A stretch of 14,544 nt of DNA from Actinomycetota bacterium (GTDB lineage: Bacteria > Actinomycetota > Actinomycetes > Mycobacteriales > Jatrophihabitantaceae). The stretch spans positions 1-14,544 of the forward strand of contig JAFAWL010000334.1 in NCBI GenBank assembly GCA_019241805.1, written 5' to 3'. This document shows positions 1 to 7,785 of this stretch, in pieces; within the stretch, counting starts at the first letter, position 1, and every line of letters starts with the position of its first letter. The notes beneath the pieces were generated by a model. It was not told the DNA's origin. It was given only the letters and a program-made list of their open reading frames with translations, and ran no database searches. Position numbers and translations under genes: made by a program.

Positions 1-21
1 GTACGCCGACCGTGCTGGCGG

Positions 22-951
22 TCACCAGCCGCGTTCGGCGAGCCGGTGCCCGACCGGCAGCTGCTCGACGTTGATGCCGACCATCGCTTCGCCGAGACCG
101 CGCGACACCTTCGCGATCACGTCGGGATCGTCGTAGAAGGTGGTTGCCTTCACGATCGCCTCGGCGCGCTCAGCCGGGTTGCCGGACTTGAAGATGCCGG
201 AGCCGACGAAGACCCCGTCGGCGCCCAGCTGCATCATCATCGCCGCGTCGGCCGGGGTCGCGATGCCGCCGGCGGTGAACAGCACGACCGGCAGCTTCCC
301 GGCGGCGGCCACCTCGGCCACCAGCTCGTAGGGGGCCTGCAGCTCCTTGGCCGCGACGTAGAGCTCGTCGCCCCGCAGCGAGGTCAGCCGGCGGATCTCC
401 CCGCCGATCGCCCGCATGTGGGTGACCGCGTTGGACACGTCGCCGGTGCCGGCCTCGCCCTTGGACCGGATCATCGCCGCGCCCTCGGTGATCCGCCGCA
501 GCGCCTCGCCGAGGTTTGTCGCACCGCACACGAACGGAACGGTGAACTGCCACTTGTCGATGTGGTTGCTGTAGTCGGCCGGCGTAAGCACCTCGGACTC
601 GTCGATGTAGTCGACGCCCAGCGCCTGCAGCACCTGCGCCTCGACGAAGTGGCCGATCCGCGCCTTGGCCATTACCGGGATGGAGACGGCGGCGATTATC
701 CCGTCGATCATGTCCGGATCACTCATCCGCGAGACGCCGCCTTGGGCCCGGATGTCGGCGGGCACGCGCTCGAGGGCCATCACCGCGACGGCGCCGGCGT
801 CCTCAGCGATCTTGGCCTGCTCGGGTGTGACGACGTCCATGATGACGCCGCCCTTGAGCATCTCGGCCATGCCGCGCTTGACCCGCGCGGTGCCGATCGC
901 AGCTGTCCCGGTCGAACCGGTAGCCGAAGCTGGGATCTCCTGTTGCGTCAT
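22..951 (-). CDS. pdxS: Pyridoxal 5'-phosphate synthase, PdxS subunit
   Basis: This is the synthase subunit of the DXP-independent vitamin B6 pathway. It makes pyridoxal 5'-phosphate from ribose 5-phosphate, glyceraldehyde 3-phosphate and ammonia supplied by the PdxT glutaminase. The protein is 309 residues long, close to the family's usual 290-300 plus a short N-terminal tail. The barrel starts near residue 23 (RVKRGMAEMLKGGVIMDVV). The catalytic residues are all present at one constant offset from the Bacillus enzyme: Asp39 (GVIMD), Lys96 (PVMAKARIGH) and Lys164 (IRSKGEAGTG). I chose the ATG at 951 because the -10-like TAGAAT lies exactly 7 bases upstream, which predicts a leaderless mRNA. 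In-frame ATGs at 960 and 1002 lack a ribosome site, and the 960 one overlaps that -10. The expected partner pdxT would lie just left of the window and is not visible. The gene is downstream of the DUF3048 gene, 74 bases away on the same strand. Confidence 0.97.
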   Translation of the reverse strand: MTQQEIPASATGSTGTAAIGTARVKRGMAEMLKGGVIMDVVTPEQAKIAEDAGAVAVMALERVPADIRAQGGVSRMSDPDMIDGIIAAVSIPVMAKARIGHFVEAQVLQALGVDYIDESEVLTPADYSNHIDKWQFTVPFVCGATNLGEALRRITEGAAMIRSKGEAGTGDVSNAVTHMRAIGGEIRRLTSLRGDELYVAAKELQAPYELVAEVAAAGKLPVVLFTAGGIATPADAAMMMQLGADGVFVGSGIFKSGNPAERAEAIVKATTFYDDPDVIAKVSRGLGEAMVGINVEQLPVGHRLAERGW

Positions 952-958
952 AACCCCC

Positions 959-988
959 ATTCTACGGCCAGTCGGGCCGTGGATTGTC
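959..988 (-). promoter_or_regulatory. Candidate leaderless promoter of pdxS
   Basis: On the minus strand TAGAAT (964-959) fits the actinobacterial -10 pattern TAnnnT and 5 of 6 bases of TATAAT. The A of the pdxS ATG lies 7 bases downstream, the usual distance to a transcription start, so the mRNA would begin at the start codon. A poor -35 (GACAAT, 988-983) lies 18 bases upstream. A GC inverted repeat (975-979 with 988-992, loop of 8) overlaps the -35 side and could be part of weak termination from the gene upstream. Confidence 0.45.
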
Positions 989-1025
989 GGCCGATCGACC
1001 AACGGTGGCCCGGATTACGGTCGGG

Positions 1026-2099
1026 TCAGGAGCTACTCAGAGCCGCTCCGGTGGCGACCAACACCACCCACGCCCCGCCGGGGGCGAGCGCGATCGGTTG
1101 CCCCGCGCCGTCGGTGAGAGTCGTGCCGCTCGAGTTCGATGCCCGCGTCCAGGTGCCGTCGACCCGGTGTCCGTTGCGGAACACGGCGACCTGACCCGAA
1201 CCGACCGAGTGCGTGTACTGCGACGGGTTGCCGTTGACGTCGACGTCGCTCGGGTCGCTGCTGACCTGGCAGAACTGCACGATCACGTTCGGGGTGGCGA
1301 TGACGTTGCCGTCGGCGGCGTGTTGCAGGTTGCCGTTGATGTAGCGGGCGTACTTGGCGGACGCGGCGTCGAAGCGGAATTGAACCGGGGTGCTGCCCAC
1401 CCGGGTGTCGACCTCGTTCGCGGTCGGCGTGGCCGCCAACGGCGCCGGATCGGCCGACCAGGTGAAGCCGATGCTCTGCGCACCGGCCCAGCTCGGGTGC
1501 AGTGAACTGATCTTGGACAGGTCGGCGGTGAGGTTGTAGGGCTGATCACGGTTGTTGTCGCGCGACAAACCCGGATCGCCCCGATCGTCGATCACCGCGT
1601 TGAGACCCGACTGGTAGAGCGTCGGCAGAGATCCCCCGCCGCCCCCGGAGGCCACCAGCGCAATCTGTCCGTATTGCAGCAGCAACTCGGGATCGCTGGT
1701 ACGCACGCTGCGGACGGGCTCAGCCACCGGCTTGTTGGTGCCGAATACGGCCACGAGGCGGCTCAGGCCCCCCTCGGCCTGCTCGATGTAGACGATGTCG
1801 GCGAGGTCCACGCCGTGCTGCGGCCGCCCGTTCCCGGTGTCGTCGATCTTCACTGCGAGCACCGGTCCGGCCGGAACGGGCGCAAGGCCCGTCAACGGGT
1901 TGACCGCAGGCGCCGGCGGGGCGGACGTGGTCGGAGTCGGCGTCGGCGTCGGGCTGGCGCTCGATGACGAACTGGCCGCAATGGGGCTGGGGGGCGGCGC
2001 TTTCTTGCTCGAGCTCCCGCATGCGGTCGCGCCGAACAGCACAGGAGCCGCTATGACGGCCACCCGTCCGAGCGAATATCGACGGTGCGGCTGTCTCAT
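1026..2099 (-). CDS. DUF3048 (YerB-type) lipoprotein
   Basis: This is a predicted exported lipoprotein of the DUF3048/YerB family, whose biochemical role is not established. The 357-residue protein has a basic start (RRYSLGR), a hydrophobic stretch at 13-26 and a lipidation cysteine at Cys27 (GATAC). The residue three before Cys is Ala rather than the usual Leu, so the lipobox is only fair. Residues 28-65 are a low-complexity Ser/Pro/Thr linker, including a PTPTPTPT run, as expected for a domain held off the membrane. The N-terminal DUF3048 domain follows (NPLTGL, AVKIDDTGNGRPQHG, ADIVYIEQAEGG, PVRSVR). The C-terminal domain is recognised by NVIVQF, GSGQVAVFRNG and GTWTR near the end. The ATG overlaps the stop of the upstream LemA-like gene as ATGA (2096-2099), so the two are translationally coupled. 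Its place after the PIM genes fits an envelope job, but that is inference. Confidence 0.88.
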   Translation of the reverse strand: MRQPHRRYSLGRVAVIAAPVLFGATACGSSSKKAPPPSPIAASSSSSASPTPTPTPTTSAPPAPAVNPLTGLAPVPAGPVLAVKIDDTGNGRPQHGVDLADIVYIEQAEGGLSRLVAVFGTNKPVAEPVRSVRTSDPELLLQYGQIALVASGGGGGSLPTLYQSGLNAVIDDRGDPGLSRDNNRDQPYNLTADLSKISSLHPSWAGAQSIGFTWSADPAPLAATPTANEVDTRVGSTPVQFRFDAASAKYARYINGNLQHAADGNVIATPNVIVQFCQVSSDPSDVDVNGNPSQYTHSVGSGQVAVFRNGHRVDGTWTRASNSSGTTLTDGAGQPIALAPGGAWVVLVATGAALSSS

Positions 2100-2662
2100 G
2101 CAGGCCCTTCCTGGCCGGTGGTGTCCTGGGCCTTGGCGGTGCCGGGAGTCACCGGCGCGAACGGCGACATGGCCGTTTCGTCGATGTCGAAGAACTGCGG
2201 CAGCTCCCGCCGACCGGCCAGATGGAACAGCCGCGGCACGCGGCGGGATCGAAGCGCCCGGGTGTCGCGCACGGCATCGTTGTAGAACCGCCGGGCGATG
2301 ACCACCCGCACGGAGGCCTCCCGCAGCTCGAGGCCGACCTCGGCCGGCAGCTCCATCGCGTTGAGCTCATCGGCGGCTCGGCCGACCTCGTTCTCGGTCA
2401 GCTGACGGTCGCCGGGTTCGGCGGCCAGGGCGGCCGTGGTCACCGAGTCGTAGTGGTCACGGGCCACCGATGACAACTGCCCTGCCCCGGAGTCGACGGC
2501 GTGCCGAACCGCCGCGACCCGCCGGACCAGCTGGGCATCGAGCGCGGCCTGGGCAGCATCGACCCGCGCGTGCAAACGATCCAGTCGGGTCGCGGTGAAC
2601 ACGACCCAGCCGGTGAGCAAGATCGTGAGCACGACGGCCGTGATGAACCACGCGACCGACAT
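2096..2662 (-). CDS. LemA-like single-pass membrane protein
   Basis: The protein has 188 residues. An N-terminal membrane helix lies at about residues 3-23, followed by long Ala/Arg/Glu-rich helices typical of the LemA fold (RLDRLHARVDAAQAALD onward). The best family mark is ARRFYNDAVRDTRALR followed by PQFFDIDE, matching the LemA pattern of RxYNxxV and a late aromatic pair. LemA proteins are membrane-anchored helical bundles of uncertain function. I chose the ATG at 2662 because AGGG on the minus strand lies 9 bases before it. The frame also opens with a TTG at 2671, but that codon directly abuts the AGGG. A related arrangement exists in mycobacteria, where a membrane protein with an extra Nudix domain follows pimA. 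No Nudix box is seen here. The gene starts 39 bases after the pimA stop and overlaps the next gene by ATGA. Confidence 0.75.
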   Translation of the reverse strand: MSVAWFITAVVLTILLTGWVVFTATRLDRLHARVDAAQAALDAQLVRRVAAVRHAVDSGAGQLSSVARDHYDSVTTAALAAEPGDRQLTENEVGRAADELNAMELPAEVGLELREASVRVVIARRFYNDAVRDTRALRSRRVPRLFHLAGRRELPQFFDIDETAMSPFAPVTPGTAKAQDTTGQEGPA

Positions 2663-2701
2663 GAGCGCCAACCCTACGTGGTGCCCTACGGGGCCGATCG
2701 A

Positions 2702-3820
2702 TCAACGCGCGGACGCGCCGGCGATGGCGAGCTCGTACACCCGCGACACCTGCGCGGCCACGACCGGCCAGTCATAAGGCGCCACCGCGACCGTAGCCCG
2801 CTCGACCAGACGGGCCCGTTGGCCGTGGTCGTCGAGCACGTCGGCCAGCGCCGCGGCCAGCGCCGCGTCATCGCCGGTGGGAAACAGCCGGCCGGCCCTG
2901 CCCTCGTCCAGGACCTGACGGAACGCGTCGAGATCACTCGCGACGATCGGTGTGCGCGCCGCCATCGCCTCGAGCAGGATCACGCCGAAGCTCTCCTGGC
3001 CCGTGTTCGGGGCGCAGTAGACGTCGACACTCTTGAGCAGGCGGCGCTTGTCCGGCTCGTCGACCTGGCCGAGCAGCACGACCCGATTCGCGACCGCGGC
3101 CGGCAGTTGCGCCCGGAACTGCTCCTCGTCACCTCGGCCGGCGACCAACAGGCGCAGCTCCGGGCGGTGCCGGGCCAGCCGGGTCAACGCTTCGATGAGG
3201 ACGTGCATACCTTTGCGTGGCTCGTCGTAGCGGCCGATGAAGCCGACCGTGCCACCGGTTCGCGGGTACCCGTCGAACGCTTTCGCCTGCTGGTAGCCCG
3301 CGATGGCGACCCCGTTCGGAATCACGACGGCATCGGCGCCGAGGTGCTCGACGATCACCTTGCGCGCCGCCGGCGACACCGCGATCCGGCCGCTCAGCTT
3401 CTCCAGGAAGGGCTGCAACACCGTGTCGAACATGGACAGGAAGCGTGAGCGCGTTGTCGCGGCGTGAAAGGTCGCCACCAGCGGTCCGTCGTGGATCATG
3501 CAGGTCAGCAGCGACAGGCTCGGGGGCGCCGGCTCGTGGACGTGCACGAGGTCGAAGTCACCGTCGCGCAACCACCGGCGCACCCGCGCGGCTGACACGA
3601 CGCCGAACTGCAGTCGGGCCACGGAGCCGTTGTACGGAATGGGCACGGCCTTTCCGGCGGCGACGACGTAGGGCGGCAGTCCGGGGGCATCGTCCTCCCC
3701 CGGCGCCAGCACCGACACCGCGTGTCCCCGCGCCAGTAACGTCTCAGCCAGGTCGCGGACGTGAGCCTGCACGCCGCCGGGGATGTCCCATGAGTACGGA
3801 CATACGATCCCGATGCGCAT
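2702..3820 (-). CDS. pimA: Phosphatidyl-myo-inositol alpha-mannosyltransferase PimA
   Basis: PimA moves the first mannose from GDP-mannose to the 2-position of inositol in phosphatidylinositol on the inner face of the membrane, starting PIM and lipomannan synthesis. The 372-residue length matches mycobacterial PimA. It is a GT-B, GT4-family enzyme. The N-terminal Rossmann domain begins MRIGIVCPYS with the glycine loop GGVQAH. Residues equivalent to the known catalytic and GDP-binding set are present: His119 (TFHA), Arg197 and Lys203 (FIGRYDEPRKGM), Glu276 (QESFG) and Glu284 (LLEAM). The ATG at 3820 starts 2 bases after the patA stop and has GAGGTGG 7 bases upstream inside patA. The frame is open upstream to 4015, but that part is patA read out of frame and has no family similarity. 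Confidence 0.95.
   Translation of the reverse strand: MRIGIVCPYSWDIPGGVQAHVRDLAETLLARGHAVSVLAPGEDDAPGLPPYVVAAGKAVPIPYNGSVARLQFGVVSAARVRRWLRDGDFDLVHVHEPAPPSLSLLTCMIHDGPLVATFHAATTRSRFLSMFDTVLQPFLEKLSGRIAVSPAARKVIVEHLGADAVVIPNGVAIAGYQQAKAFDGYPRTGGTVGFIGRYDEPRKGMHVLIEALTRLARHRPELRLLVAGRGDEEQFRAQLPAAVANRVVLLGQVDEPDKRRLLKSVDVYCAPNTGQESFGVILLEAMAARTPIVASDLDAFRQVLDEGRAGRLFPTGDDAALAAALADVLDDHGQRARLVERATVAVAPYDWPVVAAQVSRVYELAIAGASAR
2843..2866 (-). repeat. 12-bp tandem duplication inside pimA
   Basis: The 12-base unit GGCCAGCGCCGC occurs twice in direct succession. It is in frame and encodes the Ala/Leu-rich helix AALAAALA near the PimA C-terminus. It looks like a small in-frame duplication of a helix turn and has no obvious regulatory meaning. 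Confidence 0.6.
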
Positions 3821-3822
3821 GC

Positions 3823-4776
3823 TCAGGCCACCTCGGCGGCCGGGCGGCGTAGTCGACGATCGGCCGGCCAGAAAGGCTGAAGCATGTGCCAGTCGGTCGG
3901 ATGCGCGCGGATCTGAGTTTCGAACACCGCGGCGAGGGCCCGGGTGCCCGCGCGCACCCGGTCGGCGAGCCGGCCGCCGGGAATCTCGATCTCCGGCGAG
4001 ATGTGCTGGGCCCATTGACCTTCAGCCGGAAACCACAGGCTCACCGGCAGCAGGGCGGCGCCGGTCAGTGCCGCGAGCATTGCCGGACCGCCGGGCATCG
4101 TCGCCGGTTCGCCAAAAAACTCCACGTCGATACCGGACTGGGACAGGTCGCGATCGGCGACGAGGCAGACATTGCCGCCGTTCTTCAGGCGGTCGGTCAG
4201 AACGCTCAACGGGGGCCGGTCACCGCCGCTGAGGGCCAGGACTTCCATACCGAGTCCCTCACGGTAGGCGACGAAACGGTCGAACAGCGAATCGGGACGC
4301 AACCGCTCGGCGACGGTGGTGAAGCCCTTTCCGTGACGATCGATCAACCACACCGCGGCGACGTCCCAGTTGCCCATGTGCGGCAACGCCAGGATGAAGC
4401 TGCGGCCGGCCGCGAGCGCAGCGTCGATGTGTTCGGCGCCGGTCGTGCGCCGCTCGACGGACGCGCCCACCGCGCGCTTGTCCATCGCCGGGAGTCGAAA
4501 GGTCTCTAGCCAGTAGCGGGCGTAGGACCGCAGTCCATCCCGGGTGAGCTCGTCAAGGCGCTGTTCGGATACGGCCGGTCCCGCAACTCGTCGCAAGTTT
4601 TCTCGCAACTGCCGCGCACCGGCCCCCTCGCGCCGCGCGGCAACGTCGGCCGCCCTCTGGAACAGCCGACGCGCGACTGGTTCCGGCATGCCTTTGACCG
4701 CACTCCAACCGGCGACGAAGCTGCCACTGACCAGCTGGTCGCGAAGTTCGCGTGCCTCGTCGCGAAGCGAGCTCAT
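3823..4776 (-). CDS. patA: Phosphatidylinositol mannoside acyltransferase (PatA, LpxL/HtrB family)
   Basis: PatA transfers an acyl chain to the 6-position of the mannose first added by PimA, giving acylated PIM1/PIM2 at the cytoplasmic membrane. The 317-residue protein belongs to the LpxL/HtrB lipid acyltransferase family. The catalytic H-x4-D box is intact at His133-Asp138 (LPHMGNWDVA). The ADRDL and EFFGEP stretches fit the usual acceptor-pocket region, and the DWHMLQPFW end is typical of the family. I chose the ATG at 4776 because it overlaps the pgsA stop as ATGA (4773-4776) and begins the conserved protein; the frame is open to 4857 but that part is pgsA in another frame. No good ribosome site precedes it, so coupling to pgsA translation is likely. 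pimA starts 2 bases after its stop, completing the three consecutive PIM steps in pathway order. Confidence 0.94.
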   Translation of the reverse strand: MSSLRDEARELRDQLVSGSFVAGWSAVKGMPEPVARRLFQRAADVAARREGAGARQLRENLRRVAGPAVSEQRLDELTRDGLRSYARYWLETFRLPAMDKRAVGASVERRTTGAEHIDAALAAGRSFILALPHMGNWDVAAVWLIDRHGKGFTTVAERLRPDSLFDRFVAYREGLGMEVLALSGGDRPPLSVLTDRLKNGGNVCLVADRDLSQSGIDVEFFGEPATMPGGPAMLAALTGAALLPVSLWFPAEGQWAQHISPEIEIPGGRLADRVRAGTRALAAVFETQIRAHPTDWHMLQPFWPADRRLRRPAAEVA

Positions 4777-5387
4777 CGCAGGGCCGCGCGCGATTGCTGC
4801 CACACGGTCGCCAACCGCTGGTAGACGGTGATGGTCGATGCGGCGACGAGGATCCACAACGCGATCGCCTGCACGTAAGGCACCCGCAGATGCTCACCGG
4901 ACAATCCCGTGCCGACCAGAACGATGATCAACCGCTCGGCTCGTTCGGCGATGCCGACCGTCGCCGTCAGCCCGGCTGCCTCGGCGCGGGCCCGAATGTA
5001 GGAGGTGAGCGAGCCGAACACCAAGCAGAGCAAGCTTGCGGCGAGTAACCACGGCTGGTCGTGGCGGGCGAACCACCAACCCAGCGAGGCGAACACCGCG
5101 GCGTCGGCTATGCGATCGCAGGTCGAATCCAGCACCGCGCCGAACGAGGTCGTGCGACCGCCGGCCCGAGCGACGGCGCCGTCGAGCAGGTCGAGCATCA
5201 CGAAACCCCAGATGACCATGGTGCCGGTGAACCACCACCCCTGGGTGAAGAACACCAGGGCGCCGGCGACCGCGCCGACAGTGCCGATCACCGTGATCGC
5301 GTCCGGGCTGACACCCGCGTTCGCCAGGCGGACGCCCAGCGGGTTCAACGCTCGCGAGACCGCGCCGCGCGCGTGGATGTTGAGCAC
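4773..5387 (-). CDS. pgsA: Phosphatidylinositol phosphate synthase (CDP-alcohol phosphatidyltransferase)
   Basis: This integral membrane enzyme joins CDP-diacylglycerol to inositol 3-phosphate, giving phosphatidylinositol phosphate, the precursor of the lipid used by PimA. The 204-residue protein carries the complete CDP-alcohol phosphotransferase signature: Asp66, Asp69-Gly70, Ala73-Arg74, Gly83, Asp87 and Asp91, with exact family spacing. About six hydrophobic segments are visible, from VIGTVGAVAGALVFF at residue 33 to WILVAASTITV near the end. Family members include other alcohol specificities; the patA-pimA context points to inositol phosphate. The start is a GTG at 5387, with a weak GGA 6-8 bases ahead. 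This is the first gene of the left-pointing PIM operon. In mycobacteria a HIT-family gene lies immediately upstream, but here the next gene is a divergent EF-G-like gene. Confidence 0.93.
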   Translation of the reverse strand: MLNIHARGAVSRALNPLGVRLANAGVSPDAITVIGTVGAVAGALVFFTQGWWFTGTMVIWGFVMLDLLDGAVARAGGRTTSFGAVLDSTCDRIADAAVFASLGWWFARHDQPWLLAASLLCLVFGSLTSYIRARAEAAGLTATVGIAERAERLIIVLVGTGLSGEHLRVPYVQAIALWILVAASTITVYQRLATVWQQSRAALR

Positions 5388-5530
5388 GTGAATCCGTTCC
5401 GTGGGCGGCAGGGACGCGTTCGGGGCTCACGATATCGGCCGCGGCACCGGGATCTGAGCCGATCGCTTGTCAGCGCGATGAGTCGGGTGTCGAATGCCAG
5501 GTACCGGATACGACCAAAGGGGACACCGCC
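5388..5530. promoter_or_regulatory. Divergent intergenic region, pgsA and EF-G-like gene
   Basis: These 143 bases must hold the start signals of the left-pointing PIM operon and the right-pointing EF-G-like gene. On the plus strand TTGTCA (5467-5472) and TCGAAT (5490-5495) are 17 bases apart and match the housekeeping consensus 5/6 and 4/6. A strong ribosome site AAAGGGG ends 8 bases before the ATG at 5531. On the minus strand TATCGT (5434-5429) fits TAnnnT, with no clear -35. The 8-base palindrome CGATATCG (5430-5437) overlaps it. Confidence 0.4.
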
Positions 5531-7714
5531 ATGTCGTCGAAACGGGCCACGGCTCGGACCGGTAGTGCCGCTCTGGATTCGGCCGACCGACCCGAGAAGA
5601 TTCGCAATGTGGCCTTGGTCGGTCACTCCGGCGCCGGCAAGACGACATTGGTGGAGGCGCTGCTGGCGGCGACCGGAACGATTGCTCGCGCCGGGTCGAT
5701 CACCGATGGCAGCACGACGAGCGACTCGGATCCGGTTGAAGTCGCCCAGCAGCGTTCGGTCGGCTTGTCGGTTTGCCCTTTGCGTTGGGACGACGTCGTC
5801 GTGAATCTGCTCGACACGCCGGGCTACCCCGACTTCACCGGTGAGTTGCGCGCGGGCCTACGTGCAGCCGACGGGGCGTTGTTCGTCGTCTCCGCCGCCG
5901 ACGACATCGACCCGATCACCGTCTCGCTCTGGGAGGAATGCGCCGCCCTGGGCCTGCCGCGCGCAGTCGTGATTACCCGTCTTGACGCCCCGCGCAGTTC
6001 GTTCGCGGCAGCGTTGCAACATTGCCAGCAGGTGTTCGGCGGTGCCGACGGCCAGTCGGTATTGCCGTTGTACCGCCCGGTCGATGCCGCGACCGACACC
6101 GCTCCGGCCCGGCTGATCGGCCTGCTCAGCCGGGCCGGTTACGACTACTCCGGCGGCTTCCCGCCGGCCAAGACCGACGCCGACCTCGACATCGAGGCCG
6201 ACCGCGCACCACTGATCGAAGCGATCATCAACAACAGCGAGGACGAAACCCTGCTCGATCGCTATCTGGCTGGTGAACAGATCGAACTCGACGTACTTAT
6301 CGACGATCTCGAGACGTCAATCGCGCGCGGCACGTTCTATCCGGTGCTCCCCGTGTGCGCCGCGACCGGACTGGGCCTGGCTGAATTACTGGAAGTTTTG
6401 TCAGGGGCCTTTCCCTCGCCGGCCGAACTCGATCCGCCGCCGGTGCAACACCTCGACGGCAGCGCCGCGACGCCCGTCCGGTGCGACCCGGACGGCCCAC
6501 TGGTCGGCGAGGTGGTCCGGACCACTGTCGACCCGTACCTCGGACGACTATCGGTGATCCGCCTGTTCTCGGGCACGCTGCACCCGGAAGTCGCCGTGCA
6601 CATCGCCGGACACGGCGGACAGGATCGAGGACACCCAGACCACGACGTCGACGAACGAATCGGCCAGATCTTCTCGCCCCTCGGCTCGAACCTGCGCCCG
6701 ATCGAGCAGGCGATCGCCGGCGATATCTGCGCGATCGGTCGGATGGGCGCCGCCGAAACCGGTGACACGATCTCAGCCAAGGCCTCGCCACTGCTGATCG
6801 AGGCATGGCCTATGCCCGAACCGCTGCTGCCGGTCGCGGTCGAGGCAGCCACCCGGGCTGATGAGGATGCCCTCGCCAAAGCCTTGGCCCGGCTCACCGC
6901 CGGTGATCCGACCGTGCGCATCGAGCGGCACCCCGACACCGGTCAATTGGTGCTCTGGTGTCTCGGTGAAGCCCACGCCGACGTCGTACTCGACCGGCTG
7001 CGCGCTACCGGCGCACACGTCGAAACCGTGCCGCTACGCCTGACCTTGCGCGAAACGTTCGCCGACGAGAGCAAGGGCCACGGCCGATTGGTCAAACAGT
7101 CCGGCGGCCACGGCCAGTACGCCGTCTGCGACATCATCGTGACGCCGTTGCCGCGGGGATCGGGCGTTCAGTTCGTCGACAAGGTCGTCGGCGGCGCCGT
7201 GCCCAGCCAGTTCATCAGCTCGGTCGAGAAGGGCGTGCGAGCGCAGCTCGACCACGGTCTGGGCAACGACCGTGTGCCGGTCGTCGACGTCCGCGTGACC
7301 CTCGTCGACGGAAAAGCCCACTCGGTCGACTCGTCCGACGCCTCGTTCCAGACCGCCGGCGGTCTGGCGATCAAGGACGCGGCCAGCAACGGTGCGACCG
7401 TACTGCTCGAGGCGATCGCCTCGATCGCTGTGACCGTCCCCGACGCACACGTCGGCTCGGTGCTCTCGGATCTGTCCGGCCGGCGCGGCCGAGTGACCGG
7501 AACCGAAGGTGACCCAAGCGCGCCGGCGGGGATGGAACGCACCATTGTGCGGGCGGAGGTGCCGGAGGCGGAACTGACCCGGTACGCGGTGCAGCTGCGC
7601 TCACTGACCGCGGGCACCGGCCGCTTCACGCGCAGCTTCGCCAGGCACGAAGTCGTCCCACCCAACGTCGAGTCCGCGCTGCGTGCGGCAACCGGCGCAG
7701 GGGCGAACGCATGA
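5531..7714 (+). CDS. fusA2: EF-G-like translational GTPase (EF-G2/FusA2 type)
   Basis: The 727-residue protein has the domain order of elongation factor G but belongs to the actinobacterial EF-G2/FusA2 paralogue group. The P-loop is GHSGAGKTTL (31-40). Switch II is DTPGYPDF (95-102), where canonical EF-G has DTPGHVDF, so the catalytic His is replaced by Tyr. The G4 element is ITRLD (148-152) rather than NKxD, and the switch I region reads RSVGLS instead of RGITI. Later blocks are well kept: LSVIRLFSGTL (domain II), KGHGRLVKQSGGHGQYAVCD (domain IV), AHSVDSSDASFQ and the FTRSFARHE end. The mycobacterial EF-G2 paralogue has been reported to bind nucleotide but to lack ribosome-stimulated GTPase activity, and these changes fit that. 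A normal fusA presumably lies elsewhere. The ATG has AAAGGGG 8 bases upstream. Confidence 0.88.
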   Translation: MSSKRATARTGSAALDSADRPEKIRNVALVGHSGAGKTTLVEALLAATGTIARAGSITDGSTTSDSDPVEVAQQRSVGLSVCPLRWDDVVVNLLDTPGYPDFTGELRAGLRAADGALFVVSAADDIDPITVSLWEECAALGLPRAVVITRLDAPRSSFAAALQHCQQVFGGADGQSVLPLYRPVDAATDTAPARLIGLLSRAGYDYSGGFPPAKTDADLDIEADRAPLIEAIINNSEDETLLDRYLAGEQIELDVLIDDLETSIARGTFYPVLPVCAATGLGLAELLEVLSGAFPSPAELDPPPVQHLDGSAATPVRCDPDGPLVGEVVRTTVDPYLGRLSVIRLFSGTLHPEVAVHIAGHGGQDRGHPDHDVDERIGQIFSPLGSNLRPIEQAIAGDICAIGRMGAAETGDTISAKASPLLIEAWPMPEPLLPVAVEAATRADEDALAKALARLTAGDPTVRIERHPDTGQLVLWCLGEAHADVVLDRLRATGAHVETVPLRLTLRETFADESKGHGRLVKQSGGHGQYAVCDIIVTPLPRGSGVQFVDKVVGGAVPSQFISSVEKGVRAQLDHGLGNDRVPVVDVRVTLVDGKAHSVDSSDASFQTAGGLAIKDAASNGATVLLEAIASIAVTVPDAHVGSVLSDLSGRRGRVTGTEGDPSAPAGMERTIVRAEVPEAELTRYAVQLRSLTAGTGRFTRSFARHEVVPPNVESALRAATGAGANA

Positions 7715-7726
7715 GGACCGCCACAC

Positions 7727-7742
7727 GGCTGAGACCTCAGCC
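7727..7742. terminator. Palindromic hairpin between convergent genes
   Basis: GGCTGAG (7727-7733) and CTCAGCC (7736-7742) form a perfect inverted repeat, folding as a 6-bp stem with a GACC loop on the plus strand. It starts 12 bases after the EF-G-like stop. There is no T-run on either side, so it is only a candidate bidirectional terminator. Confidence 0.4.
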
Positions 7743-7747
7743 CTGAT

Positions 7748-7780
7748 CGCGCCGGGCCAAGGCGGTCATCGCCCGGAGCG
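7748..7780 (-). terminator. Hairpin just past the ffh stop codon
   Basis: CCGGGC (7752-7757) pairs with GCCCGG (7771-7776), and CGC (7748-7750) pairs with GCG (7778-7780) across a single G-A mismatch; the loop is 13 bases. In the minus-strand transcript it begins 5 bases after the ffh TAG. It is stable and GC-rich but lacks a U-tract, as is common for actinobacterial terminators. Confidence 0.45.
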
Positions 7781-7785
7781 CGGTC

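Noticed and set aside
46..1194. Long plus-strand open frame of 382 codons opposite pdxS
   Set aside because: It is the antisense shadow of pdxS, Arg/His/Asp-rich with no family similarity, while pdxS is unmistakable.
1925..1960. Short direct repeats of a GTCGGC-like unit
   Set aside because: They encode the Pro-Thr linker of the DUF3048 lipoprotein and need no other explanation.
2501..3448. 315-codon plus-strand frame opposite pimA and the LemA-like gene
   Set aside because: It is a high-GC shadow that spans two real minus-strand genes, and its composition is typical of antisense frames.
3821..4015. 65-residue N-terminal extension of PimA
   Set aside because: It is patA read in another frame. 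The conserved protein starts at 3820 with its own ribosome site.
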